Source: Candidatus Nitrosopumilus sp.
Lineage (GTDB): Archaea > Thermoproteota > Nitrososphaeria > Nitrososphaerales > Nitrososphaeraceae
Direction: 5' to 3'
Assembly: GCA_013694585.1 (NCBI GenBank)
Contig: JACDCB010000158.1
Span: 1-32,867, forward strand
Length of the DNA stretch: 32,867 nucleotides
A program made the position numbers and the translations under genes. The notes under the pieces are model-generated. The model was not told the DNA's origin, did no database searches, and saw only the letters and a list, made by a program, of their open reading frames with translations. Shown here piece after piece: positions 24,677 to 32,768 of the stretch. How positions within the stretch are numbered: position 1 is the first letter of the stretch; every line of letters begins with the position of its first letter.

Positions 24677-26179
24677 ATGTATAGGTCTAGGCCCAGCGGA
24701 AATTTGGATAACAAAGCTCTCTCATTTTTGTCCTCAATAGCCGAAGATGCTGACTTATTTTATTATGATATCTTGGGAAGTCAAGCTCACGTTATAATGT
24801 TGTATGAAGTTGGTATCTTGGCTAAAAAAGAACTGGTCGCTATTTTAAAAGGTATGGATCAATTATTGACTCATCCCGATTCTTTAAACAGCTATGGTGA
24901 TAGCGCTTCTGAAGACATCCATGAATTGGTAGAATCTGCTATTATAAGAATGACTGATATCAATTCGGGTGGGAAAATGCATACCGCACGATCGAGAAAT
25001 GATCAAGTAATATTAGACATTAGAATGAAACTTCGAGATGATCTAAATCGAATTAGTGCCAATATCATATTATTAATAAAATCATTATTATTGCAGGCAA
25101 ACAATAATGTTGATTCCATAATGCCTATGTACACTCATTTGCAACAGGCTCAATTGGGTGTTTTTTCTCATTATTTATTATCATATTGCTTTTCTTTAAC
25201 CCGAGACTTCGAAAGATATTCAGAATCATATAAAAGGATCAATTATTCTCCCCTTGGAGCTTGTGCTATCGGAGGGAGCAGTATGAACATCGATCGTGAA
25301 AGAGTGTCCTCCATGTTAGGTTTTTCAGATATTGTCTACAATAGTATAGATGCGACGAGTTCGCGAGATTCTTTGATAGAATTTGCTTCTGCGTCTCTTA
25401 TTTGTATGTTAAACCTATGTAAGATAGCAGAGGATTTTATTGTTTGGTCCACATCTGAATTTGGTTTTGTATTATTGGATGATCGATTTAGCTCATCCTC
25501 TTCTGTGATGCCACAAAAAAAGAATCCTGATCCTCTGGAACTTATTCGTGGAAAGACTGGTGTTTTACAGGGCATTTTTGTAGCAATTTCTACAATTATG
25601 AAAGGACTACCTTCAGGATATAGCAGAGATTTACAGGAGATAAAACCTTTGTTATGGAAAATTACTTCAATACTTGAAGAGTCTCTATCTATTATGGTCG
25701 GTGTGATATCTACAATGAGTATCGATAAAAACAAAATGTATGCAGAGTCATCTAAAAGCTACGCTATATCACTAGATATTGCAGAACAACTTATCCAAAA
25801 AGGGGGAATATCATTTAGGGAGTCCCACAAATTAATCGGTACTTTAGTAGATTATGCGGTAAAGAATGGAAATATACCTCTGAATCTATTAAAATTAAGT
25901 GATATATCTGAAGCATTAGGGCTGATTAACTATTCGAATCCTGATCTAACCCCAGAAAAGATTCAAAGTATAATACAAAGGTTGACTCCAGAAAATTCAA
26001 TAGAATATCGCACTACTAAGGGTTCTCCTAATAAAAATGAACAAAAAGAGATGATTTCATATATAACTACGAAAGTGAATGAATATGAGGAACTTCTTGA
26101 GGACCGTTCTAATAGATTAACAATTGCGAAAGACAAACTTAATTTGAAAATAAAAGAATTTATTGATGAATCTTCATAA
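24677..26179 (+). CDS. argH: Argininosuccinate lyase
   Basis: ArgH splits argininosuccinate into arginine and fumarate, the last arginine step. The fumarase/aspartase signature SSSSVMPQKKNPDPLEL carries the catalytic Ser loop. Other conserved blocks are SEDIHELVESAII, HTARSRNDQV, PMYTHLQQAQ and the SPLGACAIGG loop. The 500-residue length is slightly over average, from a longer C-terminal helix (EYEELLEDRSNRLTIAKDKL). It starts at ATG 24677, divergent from the DUF59 gene. Other arginine genes are not in the window. Confidence 0.96.
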   Translation: MYRSRPSGNLDNKALSFLSSIAEDADLFYYDILGSQAHVIMLYEVGILAKKELVAILKGMDQLLTHPDSLNSYGDSASEDIHELVESAIIRMTDINSGGKMHTARSRNDQVILDIRMKLRDDLNRISANIILLIKSLLLQANNNVDSIMPMYTHLQQAQLGVFSHYLLSYCFSLTRDFERYSESYKRINYSPLGACAIGGSSMNIDRERVSSMLGFSDIVYNSIDATSSRDSLIEFASASLICMLNLCKIAEDFIVWSTSEFGFVLLDDRFSSSSSVMPQKKNPDPLELIRGKTGVLQGIFVAISTIMKGLPSGYSRDLQEIKPLLWKITSILEESLSIMVGVISTMSIDKNKMYAESSKSYAISLDIAEQLIQKGGISFRESHKLIGTLVDYAVKNGNIPLNLLKLSDISEALGLINYSNPDLTPEKIQSIIQRLTPENSIEYRTTKGSPNKNEQKEMISYITTKVNEYEELLEDRSNRLTIAKDKLNLKIKEFIDESS

Positions 26180-26247
26180 CGTTTTAATAAGAGATTATTC
26201 TCTATTACTGAAAAATCTTAGATTTAAATTATCCCATCGAATTACTT

Positions 26248-26577
26248 ATGTTGATGTCAGAAGTAGAATCACAACCTAATCAACAAAACAAAGAAAACAG
26301 CCCTACAAGAGATGCAATATACATCGGAAAAAAACCATTGATGGCTTATGTAACTTCAACACTTATTCAATTGGCAAATCAACCTTCTGTAACTATTAAA
26401 GCGCGTGGTTTAAGCATTGGCAGAGCTGTGGATGTATCACAAATAATACTAAAGAGAATGGAAAATGCTGGTTATGCTATTGGTGATATCATTATAGGAT
26501 CTGAAACCGTTCAAGCTGAGGATGGCCGAACAAGAAATGTTTCGACAATAGAAATTCAGGTAAAAAGAAGTTCTTAA
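26248..26577 (+). CDS. albA: Alba chromatin protein
   Basis: Alba binds DNA and RNA as a dimer and is a major archaeal chromatin protein. Hallmarks are YIGKKPLMAYVTSTLIQLA with the DNA-binding Lys pair, KARGLSIGRAVDVSQIILKR and the beta hairpin IIIGSETVQAEDGRTRNVST. The N-terminal 20 residues (SQPNQQNKENSPT) are disordered. A TATA-like TTTAAATTA at 26223-26231 would place a leaderless start nearer the in-frame ATG at 26254 (MSEVES) than that at 26248, so the true protein may be 2 residues shorter. Confidence 0.95.
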   Translation: MLMSEVESQPNQQNKENSPTRDAIYIGKKPLMAYVTSTLIQLANQPSVTIKARGLSIGRAVDVSQIILKRMENAGYAIGDIIIGSETVQAEDGRTRNVSTIEIQVKRSS

Positions 26578-26610
26578 ATACCTGTAGTTTACTTTTTCTC
26601 CCTTTGTGCT

Positions 26611-27261
26611 ATGGAAAAAAAAATTGCAGCGATATTTTTAGCACATATTAACCCTTTGACTGTTTCGCATGAGTCGATTATCCAGAATCTTTTACAGAAT
26701 TATAGTGTTTATATTTATCCAGTAAGGTTTTTAAAAGATGGGATGGAAGTAAACACACGAAGTTTCCCATTTTCATATGAAATTAGAAAACAAATGATAT
26801 TGGAATCCTTTAATTATCATAAAAACATTCATGTTCTTGGGGATTATGCTTTTCTTTCTCCTTATATACAATACTTTCCACCATTTGTATCCCCCGCATT
26901 TAAAAGATTAAAAAATAAGATAATTCTTAATGTCCGCGAGAATTCTTTTATAACCTACACTGGAGATAGAGCCGAACGGGTTTTGTTATCCCTCTTTGGT
27001 TTTAATCCGGTTAAAGCTAATAGACAAGTTATCTCATCGACGAATGTAAAAAATCTGTTATATAACTCGGTTTTATCCTCAGAGAATTTAACTCCGAATA
27101 AAGAATCAAAAAGTGATGATTTGAAATGGCATGAATTCGTTTCCCCTAAAGTCGGCCAAGTGATAGAAGACAATTGGGAAACTATAAAAAATTTTTCCAA
27201 TACTAAGGATGAAACTATACGTGTTATAGGTATGAAATTCCCAAAAAATGGGTTTATTTAA
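26611..27261 (+). CDS. Nucleotidyltransferase-like protein with degenerate HxGH motif
   Basis: This 216-residue protein has the Rossmann-like fold of NMN/cytidylyltransferases. The opening strand and turn KIAAIFLAHINPLTVSHESII occupies the place of GxFxPxHxGH, and VISSTNVKNLL corresponds to the ISSTxIR phosphate motif. Of the HxGH residues the first His is Thr17 and the Gly is Ser19; only His20 remains. ITYTGDRAERVLLSLFGF resembles the NMNAT GNxxV/R-type mid-domain. Activity is therefore doubtful. The ORF is intact and follows Alba by 33 bases, possibly in one transcript. Another view is a divergent enzyme with a different nucleotide partner. Confidence 0.65.
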   Translation: MEKKIAAIFLAHINPLTVSHESIIQNLLQNYSVYIYPVRFLKDGMEVNTRSFPFSYEIRKQMILESFNYHKNIHVLGDYAFLSPYIQYFPPFVSPAFKRLKNKIILNVRENSFITYTGDRAERVLLSLFGFNPVKANRQVISSTNVKNLLYNSVLSSENLTPNKESKSDDLKWHEFVSPKVGQVIEDNWETIKNFSNTKDETIRVIGMKFPKNGFI

Positions 27262-27283
27262 ATTGATTACTATGAATTTAACA

Positions 27284-27292
27284 CTTTTATAG
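27284..27292 (+). promoter_or_regulatory. TATA-like box of ilvE
   Basis: CTTTTATAG is centred 26 bases before the ilvE ATG at 27314, as for a leaderless mRNA. Confidence 0.45.
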
Positions 27293-27313
27293 AAGTAAAA
27301 AACTTGCAAATCT

Positions 27314-28231
27314 ATGAATACTAAGAATGCTGATTTTATTTGGTTTGACGGTGAATTCAAATCATGGGATTCCGTTACCGTTCCTATTACGACTCATGCA
27401 TTACACTACGGAACGTCAGTCTTTGAGGGCATCAGGGGATACTCAAATGATCAAAATCTGTTTATTTTTAAACTTAAAGAGCATATGCAAAGATTACTTC
27501 AGTCTGCAGAGGTCTATTCTATCAATTCAAATTATACTCTTTCTGAAATATGTACATCTACTGTTGAATTATTAAGGAAGAATAATATTAAAAAGTCTTG
27601 TTATATTAGACCCATATTATTTGTGGGGTTACATGGAATCGACCTTAATGTTACTAAACGCTCTCCTTCTCACCTAGCCATTATTGCTTTCCCTTTTAAC
27701 AGATATTTTCCAGAAACCGGGATAAGAACATGCATTTCTTCATGGAGACGAATAAATGAGAACTCTACTCCACCGATGGCAAAAGCTGGAGGAAATTATA
27801 TGAATTCAGTGTTAGCTACTCAAGAGTGTAAAAGAAATGGGTATGATGAATCGATATTACTCGATTATCATGGCAATGTAAGTGAAGCACCAGGAGAAAA
27901 TATTTTTCTAGTCCGAAATAATATGATTTATACTCCATCAATATCGGATTCTGTGCTTGAAGGAATAACCAGGGATACAGCTATCACGATAGCAAAGCAT
28001 CTGGGTTATGATGTATGCGAGCGATCTATTACCCGCACAGAATTATATATTGCCGATGAAATCTTTGTTACTGGTACGGCAGCTGAAATCACTCCGATAA
28101 TAAGCGTGGATAATCATACAGTTGGAAACGGAACAGTTGGCGAATTTACAAAAAAAATCTCTGACTACTACCAAAAAATAGTAGTATCTCAAATACCCGA
28201 TTTCAATACATGGGTTACTCCAGTATGGTAA
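27314..28231 (+). CDS. ilvE: Branched-chain amino acid aminotransferase
   Basis: This fold-type IV PLP aminotransferase makes valine, leucine and isoleucine from their 2-oxo acids. THALHYGTSVFEGIRGY, RPILFVG, MAKAGGNYMNSVLATQE (with the PLP lysine), SEAPGENIFLV, LEGITRDTAI and FVTGTAAEITPI are all family marks. The 305-residue length is normal. It stands just ahead of sugar-synthesis genes but its motifs match IlvE, not a sugar aminotransferase of the DegT type. It starts at ATG 27314. Confidence 0.95.
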   Translation: MNTKNADFIWFDGEFKSWDSVTVPITTHALHYGTSVFEGIRGYSNDQNLFIFKLKEHMQRLLQSAEVYSINSNYTLSEICTSTVELLRKNNIKKSCYIRPILFVGLHGIDLNVTKRSPSHLAIIAFPFNRYFPETGIRTCISSWRRINENSTPPMAKAGGNYMNSVLATQECKRNGYDESILLDYHGNVSEAPGENIFLVRNNMIYTPSISDSVLEGITRDTAITIAKHLGYDVCERSITRTELYIADEIFVTGTAAEITPIISVDNHTVGNGTVGEFTKKISDYYQKIVVSQIPDFNTWVTPVW

Positions 28232-28282
28232 ATTCAATGTTATTAATTATAAAATCAAGAAAAAATAGTATAAATTTAGGAG

Positions 28283-29248
28283 ATGAGGAAACAATTGGAT
28301 GAAAAATCAATCAAAATTGCCGTAATTGGAACTGGCGGCTGGGGAAAGAACCACGTACGCGTATTAAACGATTTGGGAGTATTATCCGCAATATGTGATT
28401 CAGATGAGAATAGAGCCCAAGCATTAGCAAAAAAATTTAAGATCAATAGCTATTCAACTGTTGAACAATTACTTGAAAAGGAAACTCCTCTTGATGCATG
28501 TCTAGTATGTACTCCGACCAAAACACACTTTCCGATTGCGCAAGAAATAATTAAACATGGGATAAATGTTTTTGTAGAAAAACCATTATCTTTCTCATCA
28601 ATTGAATGCGAAGAGCTTACAAAATTATCAAAACAGAACAGTGTAATTTTAACCTCGGGATACATAGAACGTTTTAATCCTGCTGTACAAGATCTTAAGA
28701 AAATCATTGATGATAATACTTATGGGGAATTGTTAATGATGGAGTTTCATCGGGAAAATAGAATGCCCATGCATATAAAAGATGTAGGTATAATCTATGA
28801 TACGTCAGTTCATGATATTGACACTGCTTTGTTCATTTTTGATAGTAAGCCAAATGTCGTTTTTGCTCGTGCAGGTAAGAAGTTTCATAATTCTGAAGAT
28901 TTTGCAACGATAATGTTAGGATTTCCCAATCAAAAAGTAGCAATAATTGTATCTAATTGGATTACTCCAAAAAAAGTTAGAAGATTTTCAGCTGTGTGTT
29001 CTGAGGGAACCATCACGGGTGACTTTATCACTCAAGAAATAAGAATAGATGATGAGAACCAAACACTTATTCCACGAAGGAATATTAGAGAGCCACTAAC
29101 CTTGGAACTAGAAAACTTTGTTAAATCTTTATCTGGGAATATTACCAAGTACCTGGTAACTCCTGAGGATGCGACCGCCGTAACAAAAATCGCTGAAGCA
29201 TCTTTAATATCGAGCAATACTGGGACACCTGTTTACCTTTCTTTCTGA
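28283..29248 (+). CDS. Gfo/Idh/MocA-family sugar dehydrogenase
   Basis: This 321-residue NAD(P)-dependent oxidoreductase has an N-terminal Rossmann fold (KIAVIGTGGWGKNHVRVL, GxGxxG) and the EKPLSFSS motif with the catalytic Lys. In the C-terminal domain, DTSVHDIDTALFIF carries the catalytic His/Asp pair. Members oxidise sugars or their nucleotide derivatives; the WlbA/WbpB branch oxidises UDP-GlcNAcA at C3. The hexapeptide transferase and UGDH-like genes nearby suggest a nucleotide-sugar substrate (inference). It begins at ATG 28283, 51 bases after ilvE, so it may be co-transcribed with it or have its own promoter (AATTATAAAATC near 28250). Confidence 0.88.
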   Translation: MRKQLDEKSIKIAVIGTGGWGKNHVRVLNDLGVLSAICDSDENRAQALAKKFKINSYSTVEQLLEKETPLDACLVCTPTKTHFPIAQEIIKHGINVFVEKPLSFSSIECEELTKLSKQNSVILTSGYIERFNPAVQDLKKIIDDNTYGELLMMEFHRENRMPMHIKDVGIIYDTSVHDIDTALFIFDSKPNVVFARAGKKFHNSEDFATIMLGFPNQKVAIIVSNWITPKKVRRFSAVCSEGTITGDFITQEIRIDDENQTLIPRRNIREPLTLELENFVKSLSGNITKYLVTPEDATAVTKIAEASLISSNTGTPVYLSF

Positions 29249-29489
29249 TATGCCCGTGTATGCTAATAATATATACATTTTCGCAGGGCGTCTTGAATTG
29301 TAATGTTCTCCGATGAATACAATATTTCGGTAACTAATATTACTTTCCTTGAAGATAATGATACTGCCCTATCTTTGAGTCATGTTGATTGCTAAATTTG
29401 CTCACTCAATTCCCGCCCTCATCTGACAGGTAAATTCGTATATTAAGTTAATTATAAATGGACTGGAATAGAAGTCTAATTGAATTAGA

Positions 29490-29984
29490 ATGTCTGAAAA
29501 AAAAGAAAGCTCTGTAATAAATTTCATTTCTCCTAAAGCAACGATTGGTGAAAATGTCAAAATATGGCATTTTGTATATGTTGGGGATAGTACCATTATA
29601 GGTAATGATGTTATGATTGGCTCACTTACTCACGTGGATTACAATGTTAAGATTGGAAATAACTGTAGGATAGAAGGTTCTGTATATATTCCACCACTTA
29701 CAGAAATTGGGAATAATGTTTTCATTGGCCCTGGGACTACATTTACCAATGATCCTTATCCTATGAGCAAAAGAATGGTTGGGGTGATCATTGAGGATGG
29801 CGCAATCATTGGAGGTAGATCCATTATTAAAGCTGGCGTAACAATAGGTAAGAATAGTGTAATTGCAATGGCTGCTGTAGTAACTAAAGATATACCTCCA
29901 GATGTAGTAGTAATGGGACATCCGGCGAGGATAAAATATACTAGATCAGAATATGATGTAAAAAAAACCAATTGGGATGTTTAG
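29490..29984 (+). CDS. Hexapeptide-repeat acyltransferase (WbpD/WlbB-like)
   Basis: This 164-residue left-handed beta-helix acyltransferase uses acetyl-CoA. Imperfect hexapeptide repeats run from residue about 10 to 140 (ATIGENVKIWHF, STIIGNDVMIGSL, VKIGNNCRIEGSV, TEIGNNVFIGPGTTF, GAIIGGRSIIKAGV, VTIGKNSVIAMAAVV). The segment FTNDPYPMSKRM and the VVMGHPARI ending are typical of WbpD/WlbB, which N-acetylate UDP-3-amino-3-deoxy-GlcNAcA. Substrate is inferred. A 241-base gap separates it from the dehydrogenase; TTAATTATAAATGG about 35 bases upstream may be its promoter. Confidence 0.85.
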   Translation: MSEKKESSVINFISPKATIGENVKIWHFVYVGDSTIIGNDVMIGSLTHVDYNVKIGNNCRIEGSVYIPPLTEIGNNVFIGPGTTFTNDPYPMSKRMVGVIIEDGAIIGGRSIIKAGVTIGKNSVIAMAAVVTKDIPPDVVVMGHPARIKYTRSEYDVKKTNWDV

Positions 29985-30169
29985 TATTTCCTTATATTTC
30001 ATTTTTTATACTCCTGGCAAATTTATGTTTTAAATTAGATCCTTTCTATGTGGAACTTGATTTCATACAATCTGACGGAATATTGCACCTGGATGGAGAG
30101 AAAGAGAAAAAATAATACAGATCAATTAATACTTTCATCCATATTCAAATTTTCTGCATAATGGTGATA

Positions 30170-31393
30170 CTACATTTCCATTGTGTTGAAAGTAGAATTC
30201 GCTGCTACTATTATTAACTTGTAGTTTGGATGACGATGATTGATATTTTTTTCCATCCTGTCAATTATTTTCTTATGATCTGCACTTGAACAGGCAATTA
30301 TGATGTTGTTAGTAGAACTGGGGATGTAACTTTCAACGTCTTCGATTTCTACTTCTGCAATGTAATCTCGTAGTTTTGATTCCAGTAATTCTCGAATAAT
30401 TGTTTTATCTCCTCTTATTTCATGATTATCAATTGTCCAAAAAATAGTAACCTTTGTTCTACTGGCCTTTATCTCTCTGAACTTTAGTTGACTTCTTGTT
30501 TCGTCAACCAAGTTTTTTATGAATCCTTCAATAGACCTCACTGTCCCATTTACTACATAGCTTAATGCAGTAGAGCTAGATATAGACAAGCCAATAATCC
30601 GAAGATCGAATAAGCCATTTGCTATTTCATCAAAATATATTGACTCTACATTATTGTAAAAGATTTCTCGTCTATCTTCTTTTGATTTACCTAATTTTGA
30701 AATTTCATTGATGCACGTTAAATTTGAGTACTTGTTTATAATATTAATCGAATAGACTAATTCTGCTGATGTTATATTTGATAACTTGATGTCATTTTGA
30801 ATGTGATTGCTCTCATTAATCAAATCAAAAATGCTACTTAAAAATAAATTTTCATTTCTTTGTTGATGAGAACCCAATATTATCTCAGACGTCTTGTCCG
30901 AGTTTATTGGATTATAATAATATGTGACATCTGTCCCAACCATCAAACCCGATTGATGTTCAATGAGTGTAATTATTTCATTATTTCCTCCAATACCTAA
31001 TGGAACATTAATCACAATTACGGTATTTTTCTTTAAATATGTGATTATCTCTTTAAATTTTAAAATTATTTCATTCTTTACATCTTGATTGACTTTTCTT
31101 ATTCTAGGTGCAAAAAAGACTATTGGAGCATTACTAATTGCTTTGTCGAAAGGTTCTAAATTCAATAGTAACTCCTCCTCATTTAAGAAGTTAATATGCG
31201 GATATTCTTTTACAATTTCAGGAGTGAGAATAATTCCCAACCTAGAATTTTCATCAATAATAATTACTTTTGATTGTTTACGAAGTATCTTTTTTGCAAT
31301 TTCATATCCCTCGGTACTTAATCCATAAATGACAATATGCTTATCCTTAGGATCACTCTTTTCTATCTCCAGATTTTCAATATTTTTACCATT
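30170..31393 (-). CDS. UDP-sugar-dehydrogenase-like pseudoenzyme
   Basis: The reading frame stays open upstream of the TTG at 31240 and reaches the ATG at 31393, giving about 407 residues. The added part holds a Rossmann start, HIVIYGLSTEGYEIAKKIL then KVIIIDENSRLG, so the longer start is preferred. The layout follows UDP-glucose/UDP-GlcNAc dehydrogenase: SNAPIVFFAPRIR, VIVINVPLGIGG (family STVPPGTT), VGTDVTYYYNP and SAELVYSINIINKYSNLTCINEI (family AELxKxxxNxxxxxxIxxxNE). The GxGxxG glycine is partly lost (GLSTEG). I see no catalytic-Cys loop GGxCxPKD, so it is probably not an active dehydrogenase. It is divergent from the DUF354 gene. Confidence 0.72.
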   Translation of the reverse strand, partial: NGKNIENLEIEKSDPKDKHIVIYGLSTEGYEIAKKILRKQSKVIIIDENSRLGIILTPEIVKEYPHINFLNEEELLLNLEPFDKAISNAPIVFFAPRIRKVNQDVKNEIILKFKEIITYLKKNTVIVINVPLGIGGNNEIITLIEHQSGLMVGTDVTYYYNPINSDKTSEIILGSHQQRNENLFLSSIFDLINESNHIQNDIKLSNITSAELVYSINIINKYSNLTCINEISKLGKSKEDRREIFYNNVESIYFDEIANGLFDLRIIGLSISSSTALSYVVNGTVRSIEGFIKNLVDETRSQLKFREIKASRTKVTIFWTIDNHEIRGDKTIIRELLESKLRDYIAEVEIEDVESYIPSSTNNIIIACSSADHKKIIDRMEKNINHRHPNYKLIIVAANSTFNTMEM

Positions 31394-31604
31394 ATTATGA
31401 AATGTATAATTTGATAATTTTTCAATCTCTTCACTAATACTGTCATTTGGTTTAGCTATCCTGTCTGAAATTCTCTACTCCCCCAATACCTTAATTTTAA
31501 ATTTCTTTATTTAGTTTTGGATTTATTGATTTTTATTGCAATTTCGACTAATTAACGACATTAAAAGCGAAAGAATTTTTTAATATTAAAGAATTATTCT
31601 AATT

Positions 31605-32720
31605 GTGAAGATTTGGTTTGACATTTTGACTCCAAAACAAATAATGTTTTTTAAACCTGCGATTATCATGTTGCAAAAACAGGGTCATGAGGTCTTATGT
31701 ACATCACGAAATTATAGAGAAGCCAATGAATTGTCACGACTAATGGGGTTGAATCTTTTGATGATTGGTAACCATGGAGGATCAGATCTTTTTGATAAAC
31801 TCTTTCAAAGTTCAAAGAGAATTATGGAACTGGCTAAAATAATTTCCAAGTTTTCTCCTAATTTAGTGATCAGTTTTTCATCTCCTGAAGCCTCTAGAGT
31901 TTCTTTTGGTTTGGGAATAAATCACATTGGTTTCAATGATTCACCACATGCCGAAGCTGTTGCAAGATTAACTATTCCGTTGTTGACAAAGTTATTTTCT
32001 CCATCTGCTATACCCATTTCCGCCTGGAAAAGATATGGTATATCCTCAAAGCAAATTATACGTTATAAAGGCTTAGATCCTGTTGCATGGTTAAGCCGAG
32101 ACATTCATGAAATCACCTTCCGACCGCAAGGTCGGAAACGACCGCGGGTAGATAAAGATTTTGAATTCTTGAAAGAGTTAAAGATAGACTACTCACGAAA
32201 ATCTATCCTGATAAGACTTGAAGAATCAAAGGCTGCCTATATATCTAACAAGCATTTTCGAGTACGACCATTAGATTTAGTAGATCATGTAGTAAATAAT
32301 TTCGCTGCTAATAACAATATCATTATTCTATGTAGATATCCAGATCAAATCACAGAAATGTCTAAAAGATTCAGAAATAAAGCCATTGTATTGAGACAGG
32401 TTGTTGATGGGGTTAAACTTTTGAATAATATTGATATTTTCATTGGTGCAGGGGGCACAATGACTGCAGAGTCTGCACTACTAGGCAAACCCACTATCTC
32501 TATAGCCCCTATTCAGTTCTATATTGATGATTATTTAAAAAAAATTGGATTAGTTGCCCAAGCATCTAGCCCGGTTCAAATTGACAAATTATTGAAATCA
32601 TTCTTAGACGACGAACAAAAATGCATTTTAATACAAAACCGTGCTACAAGAATATTAAATAAAATGGAAGATCCGATTGAAAAACTCCTAACATATGTAT
32701 CTACAATTAATAAAAAATAG
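31605..32720 (+). CDS. DUF354 family protein, glycosyltransferase-B-like fold
   Basis: This 371-residue protein belongs to the DUF354 family, which has the two-Rossmann GT-B fold related to UDP-GlcNAc 2-epimerases. Marks are MKIWFDILTPKQIMFFKP, VISFSSPEASRVSFGLG, GFNDSPHAEAVARLTIP, IIRYKGLDPVAW and GAGGTMTAESALLGKPTIS, the nucleotide-sugar loop. The function in archaea is unproved, but it typically sits in surface-polysaccharide loci, as here. A basic stretch (RPQGRKRPR) is coded by an unusually GC-rich hairpin. Translation starts at GTG 31605, with TTTTTAATATTAAA 15-29 bases upstream. tRNA-Gln follows 48 bases after its stop. Confidence 0.85.
   Translation: MKIWFDILTPKQIMFFKPAIIMLQKQGHEVLCTSRNYREANELSRLMGLNLLMIGNHGGSDLFDKLFQSSKRIMELAKIISKFSPNLVISFSSPEASRVSFGLGINHIGFNDSPHAEAVARLTIPLLTKLFSPSAIPISAWKRYGISSKQIIRYKGLDPVAWLSRDIHEITFRPQGRKRPRVDKDFEFLKELKIDYSRKSILIRLEESKAAYISNKHFRVRPLDLVDHVVNNFAANNNIIILCRYPDQITEMSKRFRNKAIVLRQVVDGVKLLNNIDIFIGAGGTMTAESALLGKPTISIAPIQFYIDDYLKKIGLVAQASSPVQIDKLLKSFLDDEQKCILIQNRATRILNKMEDPIEKLLTYVSTINKK
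32118..32137 (+). repeat. GC-rich hairpin with GCAA tetraloop inside the DUF354 gene
   Basis: TTCCGACC-GCAA-GGTCGGAA is a perfect 8-bp stem capped by a GNRA-class loop, in the middle of an AT-rich coding region. It stays in frame. Confidence 0.75.
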
Positions 32721-32768
32721 ATTCGTAAAATTAATAACGTCCGTACTTACAATATAAAAATGCCCGGA

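Noticed and set aside
25336-25734. 132-codon minus-strand frame inside argH
   Set aside because: Antisense to the conserved SSVMPQKKNPD region; no recognisable fold.
27314-28231. Sugar aminotransferase of the surface-polysaccharide cluster
   Set aside because: The motifs (AKAGGNYMNS, SEAPGENIFL) are those of fold-type IV IlvE, not of DegT-type sugar aminotransferases.
29249-29489. Possible C/D box RNA between the dehydrogenase and acyltransferase genes
   Set aside because: An ATGATA-like box and a CTGA occur about 60 bases apart, but the C box is poor and the flanks do not pair.
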